64,000 nt of DNA from Caecitellus pseudoparvulus (lineage: Eukaryota; Bigyra: Bicosoecida): the NCBI GenBank assembly GCA_965644315.1, contig CBFFRQ010000013.1, positions 919,775 to 983,774 of the forward strand. Direction: 5' to 3'. The notes under the pieces are model-generated. The model was not told the origin of the DNA. It ran no database searches and saw only the letters and a list, made by a program, of their open reading frames with translations. Each line of letters opens with the position of its first letter. The stretch's first letter is position 1. Positions 10,409 through 20,143 of the stretch are shown one piece after another. A program made the translations under genes and the position numbers.

Positions 10409-12355
10409 ATGGACACACCCCTCATGGCGGGCATGAGCGGGGGCGGTCCCCGGAACCCCATCATGTACACAAAGAGCAAGGCGAACGTGCGCTCACCACT
10501 CGTGGCACGCAGCGGCGTCGGCTCCATCAGCGGCGTGCAGTTGAGCGAGACTAGCAGCGCAGACCGCCACGCAGCACTCCGCAGCGACGCACACTTGGAC
10601 GACAGCATCAGCGACGGCGAAGTCATCATCCGCCAGCACGTGCCCATTCGCCTGCACACATCTAACGCGTGCCTGGCCTTGACGCCGCCTGTGCTTGTGG
10701 TGGTGCTGGCGCTGGGGTGTGTGGCCACCGGAGTTCTCTGGCTCCTGCCGCCTGCAGACACACCCCTGCCCACTGACGCCTTGCCCGGCGCCTTCCAGCC
10801 GTGGGTGTTCCGGGGATCCATCGCCCTGATTGCCTTTGGTGTGCTGCTGGTGCCGCTGTACCTGCGTCTGGCTCTCTGCTGCGTTTCGCAGTCTGTCAGC
10901 GTCGCGCGTGAGCGTGACTTCATGGGAGACGCCCTGGTGGAGCAGTGCCTGTCAGGCAACAGCATCTACGAGCACTACGACGTGGCAGGCACACACAACG
11001 CCGAACGCGGAACACTGGTGTTCCTCGCCGGCGCCTCCGCCCCGCGCCACATCATGTGGCCACTGGCCCGGCGGGCTGCGGCAGGGTACAAGGTGATCGT
11101 GGTGGACTGCCCTGGGGCGGGGTCCCTGGCCAATGTGCCCTTCTCCCTGCCTCGCGCACAGCAGGTGCTGACGCGTGTTGTGGAGCGCGAGAACAAGCCC
11201 ACAGCCCCCCTCATGCCGTATGGCTCACGCGTCACGCCCACTCCCCAGCCGTTGCTGCGGACAGGGCTGGTTGCGTGGGGTGCGGCTGGGTTTGTGGCCA
11301 TGCACACTGCTCTGCGGGAGCCCTCTCGCTGGGGGGGCCTGGTCATCCTGGGCCCTATGCCCGACTACATCGGCCGTTTCGCGTGTTCTGGCAACAACGT
11401 GGAACGCCTACTGGCCATCCCCTGGGTAGCTCAGCTGCGGGCACGAGACCTGAGGCGGCGTGTGAACGGGAGGCTTGTCGGGCTGGCTTTGTCGCCGGCC
11501 ACGAGCAAGGGCACTGCTGTGCGCGAGGAGGGGGGGGGCGGAGGGGAGGCATCAGCTTACCCCCACCCTGGCACCGGGGAGAGGGGGGTTGCCACCTCAG
11601 AGGACCCCCCCTCGCACACCCCCCCTCCGTTGGTCGAGACCGCCTCCGTGCATGCCGACGGCAGTCTGACAGGTCCTCCAACCAGCCTGCAGGACATCTC
11701 CGAGGAGGGGGGGTCACGCCAGGCGGGAGGGGGGGTCGGACCCCCCTCCCTTCGCCGCCTCCTCTCCGGCTCCGCCTCAGGCGGTGGACCCCGCCGGAAG
11801 CTGGGCGGACGCCTGCTACCGTCTGCCCAGGGCACGGCCAGCGCACCTGCAGCCTCCCCGACTACAGCATCTGTGCCTGTGTTCGCCGGTGCAGGCGCAA
11901 CTGTGACTGTGGGCGCAGGGGGCGCCGTGCCCCCCCCCCGGATGGGCGCCGTAGTGTCTGTGCTGCAGGCTGGGCCGGGGGGTCTGCCAGTCCTGGACGA
12001 CTTCAACGTCGGCCTGCTGCCCTCCATGCGCGCTGAGATGTGGGGTCTGAACCTCTTCTCGCGCCTGCGTGAGTTCCCCCGCCCCGTCACGTTCGTCGGC
12101 CCGCGCCGGTGGACACGGGAGGTGCTCGAGGCCGCCCCCGTGCGCACAGTCACCACAGCCACCTGCGAGGCGGCCTCATCGGAGGTGCTGCCGCCCCAGG
12201 AAGCCAGGCCTCTCAGTGCCGTCGCCGGCATCCTACTGCGTGCGGTGCAGGGGTGGTCCCTGCACAAGCCCATGCCGCTGGCGGAGGCCCGCGAAATCCG
12301 CCGTGTCTCGCGCAGCAGCTTCCTCAGCCACTCCTCCTTCACCTCTTGGGCTTGA
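10409..12355 (+). CDS. Alpha/beta-hydrolase-like two-pass membrane protein lacking the catalytic serine motif
   Basis: The single exon encodes 648 residues. A further ATG at 10427 or 10433 could be the true start. Two hydrophobic segments lie at about residues 90-112 and 135-158. A hydrolase-like core follows: GTLVFLAGASAPRHIMWPLA (about 206), KVIVVDCPGAGSLANVPFSL, and LVAWGAAGFVAMHTAL near residue 290. That last segment sits where alpha/beta hydrolases carry the nucleophile elbow G-x-S-x-G; here it reads GAAGF, so the serine is replaced. A Gly/Pro/Ser-rich low-complexity insert covers about 370-510. A final piece, RPVTFVGPRRWTREVLEA, resembles a late strand of the fold. The protein could be a non-catalytic relative or could use another residue. 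Fold assignment is moderate; no substrate can be named. Confidence 0.7.
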   Translation: MDTPLMAGMSGGGPRNPIMYTKSKANVRSPLVARSGVGSISGVQLSETSSADRHAALRSDAHLDDSISDGEVIIRQHVPIRLHTSNACLALTPPVLVVVLALGCVATGVLWLLPPADTPLPTDALPGAFQPWVFRGSIALIAFGVLLVPLYLRLALCCVSQSVSVARERDFMGDALVEQCLSGNSIYEHYDVAGTHNAERGTLVFLAGASAPRHIMWPLARRAAAGYKVIVVDCPGAGSLANVPFSLPRAQQVLTRVVERENKPTAPLMPYGSRVTPTPQPLLRTGLVAWGAAGFVAMHTALREPSRWGGLVILGPMPDYIGRFACSGNNVERLLAIPWVAQLRARDLRRRVNGRLVGLALSPATSKGTAVREEGGGGGEASAYPHPGTGERGVATSEDPPSHTPPPLVETASVHADGSLTGPPTSLQDISEEGGSRQAGGGVGPPSLRRLLSGSASGGGPRRKLGGRLLPSAQGTASAPAASPTTASVPVFAGAGATVTVGAGGAVPPPRMGAVVSVLQAGPGGLPVLDDFNVGLLPSMRAEMWGLNLFSRLREFPRPVTFVGPRRWTREVLEAAPVRTVTTATCEAASSEVLPPQEARPLSAVAGILLRAVQGWSLHKPMPLAEAREIRRVSRSSFLSHSSFTSWA

Positions 12356-12382
12356 ATGCATTGCGCTGCATGGGCAGGCGCC

Positions 12383-13296
12383 CTAGGCCTTGCTGGCGCG
12401 CTCCTCGTACTCCAGCGTGTCCAGGTTCACGACAATGGCGTCACCCTCGCCCACGAACGGCGGCACCATGACCGACGCTCCGTTCTCCAGCGTCACACGC
12501 TTGAAGCTCTTGGTGGCCACCGTGTCCTCCCGGATGTGCCCGCCGTCCGTGACGGTGAAGGTAGCCTTGGGCGGCCAGGGGGACACCAGCAGCGGCTGCC
12601 CTGCGTATTTCGCCACCCGCACCCGCATGCCGTCCGACAGGAAGGGCGCGATGCCTTCTCGCACCATGTCACAGTCCACTTCGATCTGCTCGTACGTCTC
12701 CTCGTGCATGAGCACCATGTTCTGGCCTGCAGCGGAAGTGGGTGTGTGGCGGAGAGGGGGGGCGTGAGTGACTGGCGCTCGCGCTGCAGTATTCACAGCC
12801 ACGCTCACCTTCCACATACAGCAGCGTGTAGAACTCGGGGGGGTCGGGCTCGGCGATTGTGACATCCTCTGTGCTGCGCAGACGCGTGTTATTCTTCCTG
12901 GTCCCCGTCAGCTCCTTCAGCTCCAGCTGTGCTCGCGCAGGGGGGGAGGGGATGTGTCTGCCTGGAGCCAGGCCTGGACACCGATTTCCGCACCTGGACA
13001 AAGGCACCGCCTTTCCCCGGCTTCACCGTGTTCATCTTGCGGACCTGTGGCGATGAGCACGAGAACTGGAATGAAACGCACAGGAAGCAGGCACGGCAGC
13101 TGCTGTATCACTCTGCCACACTCACCACCCACAGCGTGTTGTCAATCTCCAGCAAATCCCGCACTCGGACATTGTTGGCGCTCTTGGTGCTGGTGCTCAT
13201 GCAGCTCGCCCCTGACCACGCAGCAAGCTGGGCCAAAGGTGGGGACACGTGGGCGCCCCGCCAAGCACAGCACGCAGCTCGTCTGGCGACCTGCAT
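12383..13296 (-). CDS. Elongation factor P with mitochondrial-type presequence
   Basis: Four exons encode 227 residues: 13296-13126, 13044-12994, 12926-12809 and 12726-12383. All introns are GT-AG and phases agree. The protein is bacterial/organellar EF-P rather than eIF5A. It has the KOW-like domain with TVKPGKGGAF, where the lysine at about residue 68 aligns with the modified Lys34 of E. coli EF-P, then OB domains with FLSDGMRVRVAKYAGQPL and VPPFVGEGDAIVVNLDTLEY. EF-P helps ribosomes through polyproline stretches. The first ~32 residues (MQVARRAACCAWRGAHV...) are Arg/Ala-rich and lack acidic residues, as in a mitochondrial targeting peptide; starting at the internal Met (13200) would remove it. 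It ends 27 bp from the end of the convergent gene and shares a 197-bp divergent promoter with the next gene. Confidence 0.9.
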
Positions 13297-13493
13297 GCCT
13301 CTTCACGTTACCAACTTTGCGCGAGTATGTTGCACGGATCGGGTCACGTGGCGCCTGTCAGCAAGGGATTCAAGTGGGACGACCAGATAAAACCGAATCC
13401 CACAGTGAAGTTTTATCATAGGGTCGTGTGAGACCCGTGGTTGGTGCTGCCCCCTGTTCCAAGGTTTGCAGACTCTGCCCAAAGTTGAGAATC

Positions 13494-15386
13494 ATGGCGC
13501 ATGCCCAGACGCGAACCAGTGTCGCCGCAGAAGTCAGTGCCCCAGGCAAGGTGCTCGTAGTGGGGGGCTACCTGGTTCTAGAAGCTGAGCATGGTGGCCT
13601 CGTTGTCGCCACAAGCTCCCGGTTCTACTCGGCTGTGTGGTGGGAGCTGCCGGCAACTGCGGAATTGGAGGCTGCAGGCGTCAATTTCCGCGCGGCAGGC
13701 AGCGCCGAGGCCTGTGCCCAGGCACTGCTGCAGCGCAAGTATGCCGAGCTGAACGGCCTGATCGACGTGCACTCCCTCTCGCCGCCCACGCTGCCGTTGG
13801 TTGTGCACTCTCCCCAGTTCCACGCTGAGATGCACTTCCAGCTTGACACGGCAGCACCCTTCAGCGTCACAGCCAGCGCAGGCACGTCCGCCAACCCGTT
13901 CATCCAGCAGCCCATCACTGCTGCATTCTTAGCAGCACATGCTGCCGCACCCCCCCACCACATCCACAGCACCCTCGCTGTGGCTGCCTGCCTGGGCGCC
14001 ACTCTGCACTGCGCCCTGCAAGCTGACAATGACTTCTACTCCCAGCTGCCACACCTGCAGGCCGCGGGTCAGGCGCCCTCCCTCGCAGCACTGGCCGCCC
14101 TCCCGCCCTGCTTGCCCATGCTGAAGGACCCTTCTGGCTCTCTGCGCCTGTCCAAGACAGGCCTCGGCTCCTCCGCTGCGCTCACCACGAGTCTGGCAGG
14201 GGCGCTTCTGCAGCACCTGGGCATCACCTCCTTGCCCACGGCGCGTCAGCAAGCGGGGGGCGTTTTGGCCGAGGCAGCACCAGCTCGTGCCGTCTTGCCA
14301 GGCGCTGGGCCAGGGGCCCTTCCAGGCGGTGTGCTGGCCACTGCCCACTCTGTGCGCCTCGTGCATCACGTGGCCCAGGTGGCGCACTGCCTGGCCCAAG
14401 GCAAAGTTGGTTCGGGTTTTGACGTCGCGTCGGCGTCGTTTGGCAGCATGGCTTACCACCGGGTGAGCAAGGGTGTGCTGCAACGCATCATGGAGCAGGT
14501 GGGCGGCGCCAGCGCAGCAACAGCTGTGGCGGCAGGCAGCGCGCTGCTGTCACCCGCTGCTGGGTGGGACTACACTGCTGCACCCTTTGCCTTGCCTGCT
14601 TGCTGTGACATCGTCCTCGGTGACGTGTGTGGCGGCAGTGAAACGCCCTCCATGGTGCGCAAGGTGTTGGCGTGGCTGGCCGCCGCCCCCGCCCACAGGA
14701 ACTTCTGGCAGGCACTGGGTGGAATAAACACAGCAGTGGGTGAGATGCTGCATTGTGTGTCCCAGTTCACCGGGCCAGCGGCTGACAGCGAAGCGCGGAA
14801 GCTTGCGCAGCTGCCGCAGTGTGGCTGGCCAGTGCCTGACGGCGCCGCGCCGCTGGCCCTCAGCGGCGAGTCCCCGCAAGAAGTCACTGCGACTGTGCAG
14901 GGATGGCTGAAGACCAAACCGTGGTCCAGCCCCGCCACAGTTGGGCAGGCGTTGTGGTGGACAGGGCAGGTGTGGGGGGTGGCGCGCCGCATGCTGCGGT
15001 GTATGGGCGTTGCCGCTGAAGTGCCCATTGAGCCTGCCAGCCAGACCATGCTCCTGGATGCCACCCTGGACCTGCCAGGGGTGTTGGCTGTGGGTGTACC
15101 GGGTGCAGGCGGCTACGACGCAGTGTATGCCGTGTGCCTAGGGGGGGCGGAAGGAAAGGCTGCAGTGGCTGACCACTGGCTGAAGCAGCAGGAGCAAGGT
15201 GCCGTGTGCCCACTGCTGCTCTCAGCAGGAGCTAGCTCGCTGCGAGGCAGTGACGCCGATGGCGCTGCCCAACCCGCCACAAAGCCAGGCACAAAGCCAG
15301 AGGCTGGTGTGAAGCCATGGGCGCTGGCAGCTGGGTTTGTCGCGCTCGCGTTGGCATGCGCCCTCTCCACGCAACGACCAGCGTGA
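13494..15386 (+). CDS. ERG8: Phosphomevalonate kinase (fungal/plant type), with C-terminal hydrophobic tail
   Basis: A single exon encodes 630 residues. The start MAHAQTRTSVAAEVSAPGKV is preferred because the GHMP N-terminal strand SAPGKVLVVGGYLVL follows at once; an in-frame ATG at 13428 adds 22 unlikely residues. GHMP motif 2 is LSKTGLGSSAALTTSLAG (about 218), and the PMK-specific block GKVGSGFDVASASFGS is near 302. A C-terminal motif VGVPGAGGYDAVYAVCL carries the third GHMP motif. The enzyme phosphorylates mevalonate 5-phosphate to the diphosphate in the mevalonate route to isoprenoids. Unusually, the C-terminus ends in a hydrophobic stretch (PWALAAGFVALALACALS) that looks like a tail anchor. 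Family members are normally soluble or peroxisomal. Confidence 0.9.
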   Translation: MAHAQTRTSVAAEVSAPGKVLVVGGYLVLEAEHGGLVVATSSRFYSAVWWELPATAELEAAGVNFRAAGSAEACAQALLQRKYAELNGLIDVHSLSPPTLPLVVHSPQFHAEMHFQLDTAAPFSVTASAGTSANPFIQQPITAAFLAAHAAAPPHHIHSTLAVAACLGATLHCALQADNDFYSQLPHLQAAGQAPSLAALAALPPCLPMLKDPSGSLRLSKTGLGSSAALTTSLAGALLQHLGITSLPTARQQAGGVLAEAAPARAVLPGAGPGALPGGVLATAHSVRLVHHVAQVAHCLAQGKVGSGFDVASASFGSMAYHRVSKGVLQRIMEQVGGASAATAVAAGSALLSPAAGWDYTAAPFALPACCDIVLGDVCGGSETPSMVRKVLAWLAAAPAHRNFWQALGGINTAVGEMLHCVSQFTGPAADSEARKLAQLPQCGWPVPDGAAPLALSGESPQEVTATVQGWLKTKPWSSPATVGQALWWTGQVWGVARRMLRCMGVAAEVPIEPASQTMLLDATLDLPGVLAVGVPGAGGYDAVYAVCLGGAEGKAAVADHWLKQQEQGAVCPLLLSAGASSLRGSDADGAAQPATKPGTKPEAGVKPWALAAGFVALALACALSTQRPA

Positions 15387-15853
15387 GATGCCCCACAGGC
15401 AACATGAACATGATCCATTGTGTCCCAGCCCTTCCAATGCAGGAACCATGTGCCCGACTGAAGCAGCTGGATAGCCACTTGCGACACGCTGTACCCAGGC
15501 CAGTCACACAGCACCCAATGCCTGCAGGGAAGGTGGGAGCAAGAGCTTTGTTGAGATATATGCCTTAGATGTACTGGGGGGTACACGTGCGGCGCGCTGC
15601 CTGCGTTCGTGGCGTCAAGGCTGACGGGAGACGGTTCCATCCGAGTTTCACCTGCACACTTCCGCGGTCGTGCGGCAAATCAAACACCACAACGTGCGAC
15701 TCTACCCTCCGTGAGTCTTCTGCACAGTAAGCACTGTCTAGCCTTACACTTTCATCCAGCTCCGACTGAGCCAGGCCATTGCCCACGTCCTTCTGGCTGT
15801 GCCTGCGTTGAAAGCGCGCTTTGCACCTCCCCCTCCTTCTACAAGCGACAGCC
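15387..15853. other. Intergenic region upstream of SRCR gene 1
   Basis: Of mixed composition, with short ORFs only. No RNA gene or repeat is recognised. It should hold the 3' end of the kinase transcript and the promoter of the SRCR gene. The last few bases (gcgacagccATG) match those before the second SRCR gene. Confidence 0.5.
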
Positions 15854-17696
15854 ATGATCTCGCCACACCGTGTGTCTTGCGCTGCACTAGCAACTGCTCA
15901 CCAGCACGTCACAACACTTGAGCACTCCGTTGCTGCTTCCCACAGGCGTCCTGGCCATCGCCGCCGCACTGGCATGTGCTGCACTGCACATGACTGCAGC
16001 TGCAGATGCCCCAGCAGCCTCCCGACAGCTGCAGGTCAACGGGGCACTGCGCCTGGTGGGCGGCCACACAGAGAACATGGGGTACCTGCAGGCATATGTG
16101 AATGGCGAGTGGGGCACGGTGTGCAATGATGGCTTCAGCACCCCAGAGGGCCAAGTCGCATGCGAGCTGCTGGGGTACTCTGAGCTTGTTGGTGTGTCCA
16201 GCGGCTCCAGCAGCATGAGGGTGTCTGTGGCGAGTGCGACGTCGACGTATGTGGTGCCCGTAGAATCTGAGTGTCAAGTCCCTATCCTGTGGGACGACGT
16301 GACGTGCTACACGCCCGCTTCCGGCAGCTCGGTGCCACGCTGCACGTTCCGCAGCCGGGAGTGGGGCTCGGAGAACTGCAGCCCTTTCGAGAATGTCGTC
16401 CTGCGCTGCACATCTACATCAAGAGAGCTGATCTCTGGCGGCTCTTTCTCTGGCACGCCTGCTGGCTGCACGCCCAGCTCCACGCGCTTCCGCCTCACCG
16501 GCTCGGGCTCCTCCAACTACGGGCGCCTGGAGGTGTCGTACGATGGCTCGTGCAGCGGGCAGAGCATCTCCAGCATCTACGCGTCAAAGGGCTGCTCGAG
16601 CTCGGCACCGACGGGCGGCATCTGGGGGTCGGTGTGTGACGACAGCTTCTCCAACTCTGATGCCCATGCGGTGTGTCAGACCCTTGGGTACCTTGGAGCA
16701 TCGCTGAACACCAACCAAGGTGCCACTTCCTCATCAGCAAACACCCGCACTGTCTACCCTGTCACGTACCGGCCAGACACATCTGTGGATATTGTGCTGG
16801 ATGATGTGGATTGCCGCACCACCACACCACAGCAGGCTGGCGGCTCCATCTTGGCCGCATGCAGCACGCGCACGCCTGGGCAGCACAACTGCGGGCACAG
16901 TGAGGATGTGACGCTGTTCTGTGCGAACAGTGTGCCTGTGCAGTCTAGCAGCATTCCAAGCGGGTCAGGGTCAGCCCCAAGCACTGACAACCCTGACGCA
17001 CCAGGAGGGTCGAGCGGGTCCGGTGGGTCGAGCGGCTCCAGCGGCTCCAGCACATCAGGGGCTGCTGGTTTCGCATCTGTCATCGGCTCCATCATCCCCG
17101 CCCTCGTCGTGGTGTCCATCATTGCCGTGGCCGTGCGTGTGTACCGAGCACGCCGGGCACGCCAGGCAGCGTCAGCGACAACCGCTGCAGTTGCCGCCAG
17201 CAGTCAGTCCCCATCCCCGGCACCCAGTCCATCCCCTGCACCGGCGCCCTCCCCATCTACCGTGCAGAGCTTCTCAGTAGCCAGCCCTGTGTCTCCTTCC
17301 GGGTCTGCGACACCTGCACCCACTCCCTACGCCATGCCGGCCTCCAACCCATATCCGGGCAGTGCTGGCTACCCCAGCGGCCCTGGTGCAAGCTACCCGC
17401 CCAACAACGGTGGTGGGCCTGGTGCATACCCTGGCGCTGGTGCGTACCCTGGTGCTGCCCCGACAGGCGGCGGGTACCCGGGGTCCACCCCATACCCCGG
17501 CGCCAGTGCATACCCTGGCGCGTACCCATCAGGTGGTGGGCCTGGTGCAGGCGGGTATCCAGGCGCCAGTGCGTATCCCACGGCGCCGGTGTCGAGCTAT
17601 GGGTACAGTGCGCAGCCTGGTGGGTATGGGGGTGTGACTCCAGGCATGCCGCCGGGGTCAGGGGGGTCAGACGCGCCACCCCCGCAGTACTCGTGA
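15854..17696 (+). CDS. SRCR-domain type I membrane protein, copy 1
   Basis: Two exons, 15854-15869 and 15946-17696, encode 588 residues. The 76-nt intron (GTGTGT...CACAG) joins in phase 1 and yields a signal peptide beginning MISPHRVLAIAAALACAALH. Two scavenger receptor cysteine-rich domains follow: the first (about 40-160) has LRLVGG, GEWGTVCNDGF and VACELLGYSE; the second (about 185-330) has YGRLEVSYDG, WGSVCDDSFS and LDDVDC...NCGHSEDVTLFC. A Gly/Ser linker leads to one transmembrane helix (about 380-405, PALVVVSIIAVAVRVY). A cytoplasmic tail rich in Pro, Gly and Tyr ends in PPPQYS, which contains a PPxY motif of the kind WW domains bind. The likely role is cell-surface recognition or adhesion, possibly of prey; that is inference. 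It is the first of a tandem pair. Confidence 0.9.
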
Positions 17697-18002
17697 GCGG
17701 GTAAAGGTGGATGTGTGATGCTGTGAGGAGTGCGGAAGGTCGTGTGGCTGTTGGCTGTTGGCGCGTCAAAGGTGTGCTGGTAGCTGTGGGGAGGGGGGTG
17801 TGGAGGGGTGTGTGGACAGTGTGGTGTGCAGGGTGAATGCACTAGCCAATTCCAATTTTGCACACTTGAGGATGAGATCTGTTTGTGGAATACCATCTGC
17901 ACGCTGGCGCTTGCCATAGTGTCTGCTGTCCCTGCTTCCTGCAAGCGAATCTCGGCCCGGAAGTTGCCTGGCACTGTCCACAACACCTCACGAGCGACAG
18001 CC
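17697..18002. other. Spacer between the tandem SRCR genes
   Basis: About 300 bp containing the 3' flank of copy 1 and the promoter of copy 2. The G/T-rich stretch just after the stop of copy 1 (with tggcgcgtcaaaggtgtgctgg) recurs after the stop of copy 2, so the duplicated unit includes 3' flanking sequence. No other feature is seen. Confidence 0.5.
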
Positions 18003-19869
18003 ATGAAGTCGCCACACCGTGCGTCCTGCACTGTACCATCTGACGGACTTCAGTAGCATGCAGCACTTTACCGCTCCGTTGCTGCTTCCCACAGGTGTCC
18101 TGGCCATCGCCGCCGCACTGGCATGTGCTGCACTGCACATGACTGCAGCTGCAGATGCCCCAGCAGCCTCCCGACAGCTGCAGGTCAACGGGGCACTGCG
18201 CCTGGTGGGCGGCCACACAGAGAACATGGGGTACCTGCAAGCGTACGTCAATGGTCGATGGGGCACGGTTTGTGACGACAGCTTCGGCTCGCCAGAGGGC
18301 CAGGTGGCCTGCGAGCTGCTGGGGTACTCTGAGCTTGTTGGTGTGTCCAGCGGCTCCAGCAGCATGAGGGTGTCTGTGGCGAGTGCGACGTCGACGTATG
18401 TGGTGCCCGTGTCATCTGAGTGTCAAGTCCCTATCCTGTGGGACGACGTGATCTGCTATGCTCCCATCTCCGGCAGCTCGGTGCCACGCTGCACGTTCCG
18501 CAGCCGGGAGTGGGGCTCTGAAAACTGCAGCCCGTTCGAGAATGTCGTCCTGCGCTGTACGTCCAACTCGAGTGAGCTGCTGCCAGGCACAATCTTGGCT
18601 GGCAACCCCTCTGGCTGCACGCCCAGCTCCACGCGCTTCCGCCTCACTGGCTCGAACTCCTCCAACTATGGGCGCCTGGAGGTGTCGTACGATGGCTCGT
18701 GCAACGGTCAAAGCATCTCCAGTATCTACGCGTCAAAGGGCTGCTCGGGCTCAGTGCCGACGGGCAGCATCTGGGGGTCGGTGTGCGACGACAGCTTCTC
18801 CAACTCTGACGCCCACGCTGTATGCCTGACAATGGGTTTCCGGGGCGCCTCAGAACTGACGAACCAGGCCGCGACAGACTCTGCCGCAGGTTCCTACACA
18901 GAAACCATGTATCCTGCCACTTACAGACCAGACGCGTCTGTGCCTATCGTGCTGGATGATGTGGATTGCCGCACCACCACACCACAGCAGGCTGGCGGCT
19001 CCATCTTGGCCGCATGCAGCACGCGCACGCCTGGGCAGCACAACTGCGGGCACAGTGAGGATGTGACGCTGTTCTGTGCGAACAGTGTGCCTGTGCAGTC
19101 TAGCAGCATTCCAAGCGGGTCAGGGTCAGCCCCAAGCACTGACAACCCTGACGCACCAGCCGATGATGATGATTCCGATGACTCAACAGGCTCCGGTGGG
19201 TCGAGCGGCTCCAGCGGCTCCAGCACATCAGGGGCTGCTGGTTTCGCATCTGTCATCGGCTCCATCATCCCCGCCCTCGTCGTGGTGTCCATCATTGCCG
19301 TGGCCGTGCGTGTGTACCGAGCACGCCGGGCACGCCAGGCAGCGTCAGCGACAACCGCTGCAGTTGCCGCCAGCAGTCAGTCCCCATCCCCGGCACCCAG
19401 TCCATCCCCTGCACCGGCGCCCTCCCCATCTACCGTGCAGAGCTTCTCAGTAGCCAGCCCTGTATCTCCTTCCGGGTCTGCGACACCTGCACCCACTCCC
19501 TACGCCATGCCAGCTTCCAACCCATACCCAGGCAGTGCCGCATATCCAAGTGCTCCACCACCGAGCTACCCACCCAACAACGGTGGTGGGCCTGGTGCAT
19601 ACCCTGGCGCTGGTGCGTACCCTGGTGCTGCCCCGACAGGCGGCGGGTACCCGGGGTCCACCCCATACCCCGGCGCCAGTGCATACCCTGGCGCGTACCC
19701 ATCAGGTGGTGGGCCTGGTGCAGGCGGGTATCCAGGCGCCAGTGCGTATCCCACGGCGCCGGTGTCGAGCTATGGGTACAGTGCGCAGCCTGGTGGGTAT
19801 GGGGGCGTGACTCCAGGCATGCCGCCGGGGTCAGGGGGGTCAGACGCGCCACCCCCGCAGTACTCGTGA
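18003..19869 (+). CDS. SRCR-domain type I membrane protein, copy 2
   Basis: Two exons, 18003-18018 and 18095-19869, encode 596 residues, with a 76-nt intron at exactly the same position as copy 1. The signal peptide differs by one residue (MKSPHR for MISPHR). Both SRCR domains, the transmembrane helix and the PPPQYS tail are conserved. Differences cluster in the second half of SRCR domain 2 (about 250-290, where the fold face changes from LGYLGASLN to MGFRGASELT) and in the juxtamembrane linker. There copy 2 has an acidic insert, ADDDDSDDSTG, in place of a short Gly/Ser run. The transmembrane and tail regions are almost identical at DNA level, suggesting a recent duplication or gene conversion. 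Confidence 0.9.
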
Positions 19870-20143
19870 GCGGGTGTTGTGATGGATGGTGGGTGGGTGG
19901 CTGTTGGCGCGTCAAAGGTGTGCTGGTGGCTGAGGGGGGTGTGTGGAGGGGAGTGGTGTGCCGAGTGAATGCAATTTTCAAAGCATGCCAGAAAGTAAAT
20001 CAACGCCTTTGTGGAAGGGATTGGTTTCATTCACTTGTCTCGTCACAGGGCTGCTCTCTTTTTGGGCGGGTGCAAGGCAGGCCAGTTGGGTGCACCCCAG
20101 GGCAGTTGTGACTGAGTGACGTTTGCGCGCATTCTGCCGCACC

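Larger units (their letters stand above)
15854..19869 (+). repeat. Tandem gene duplication (two SRCR units of ~2.15 kb)
   Basis: The two units start at 15854 and 18003, 2149 bp apart. They share intron position, exon structure and 3' flank, with long near-identical stretches (about 16000-16540 with 18150-18700, and 16790-17690 with 18950-19865). Divergence is patchy rather than even. Confidence 0.85.

Noticed and set aside
10207-10965. N-terminal extension of the two-domain glycosyltransferase
   Set aside because: The frame is open but overlaps the divergent gene and its promoter; domain similarity begins only at the Met at 10206.
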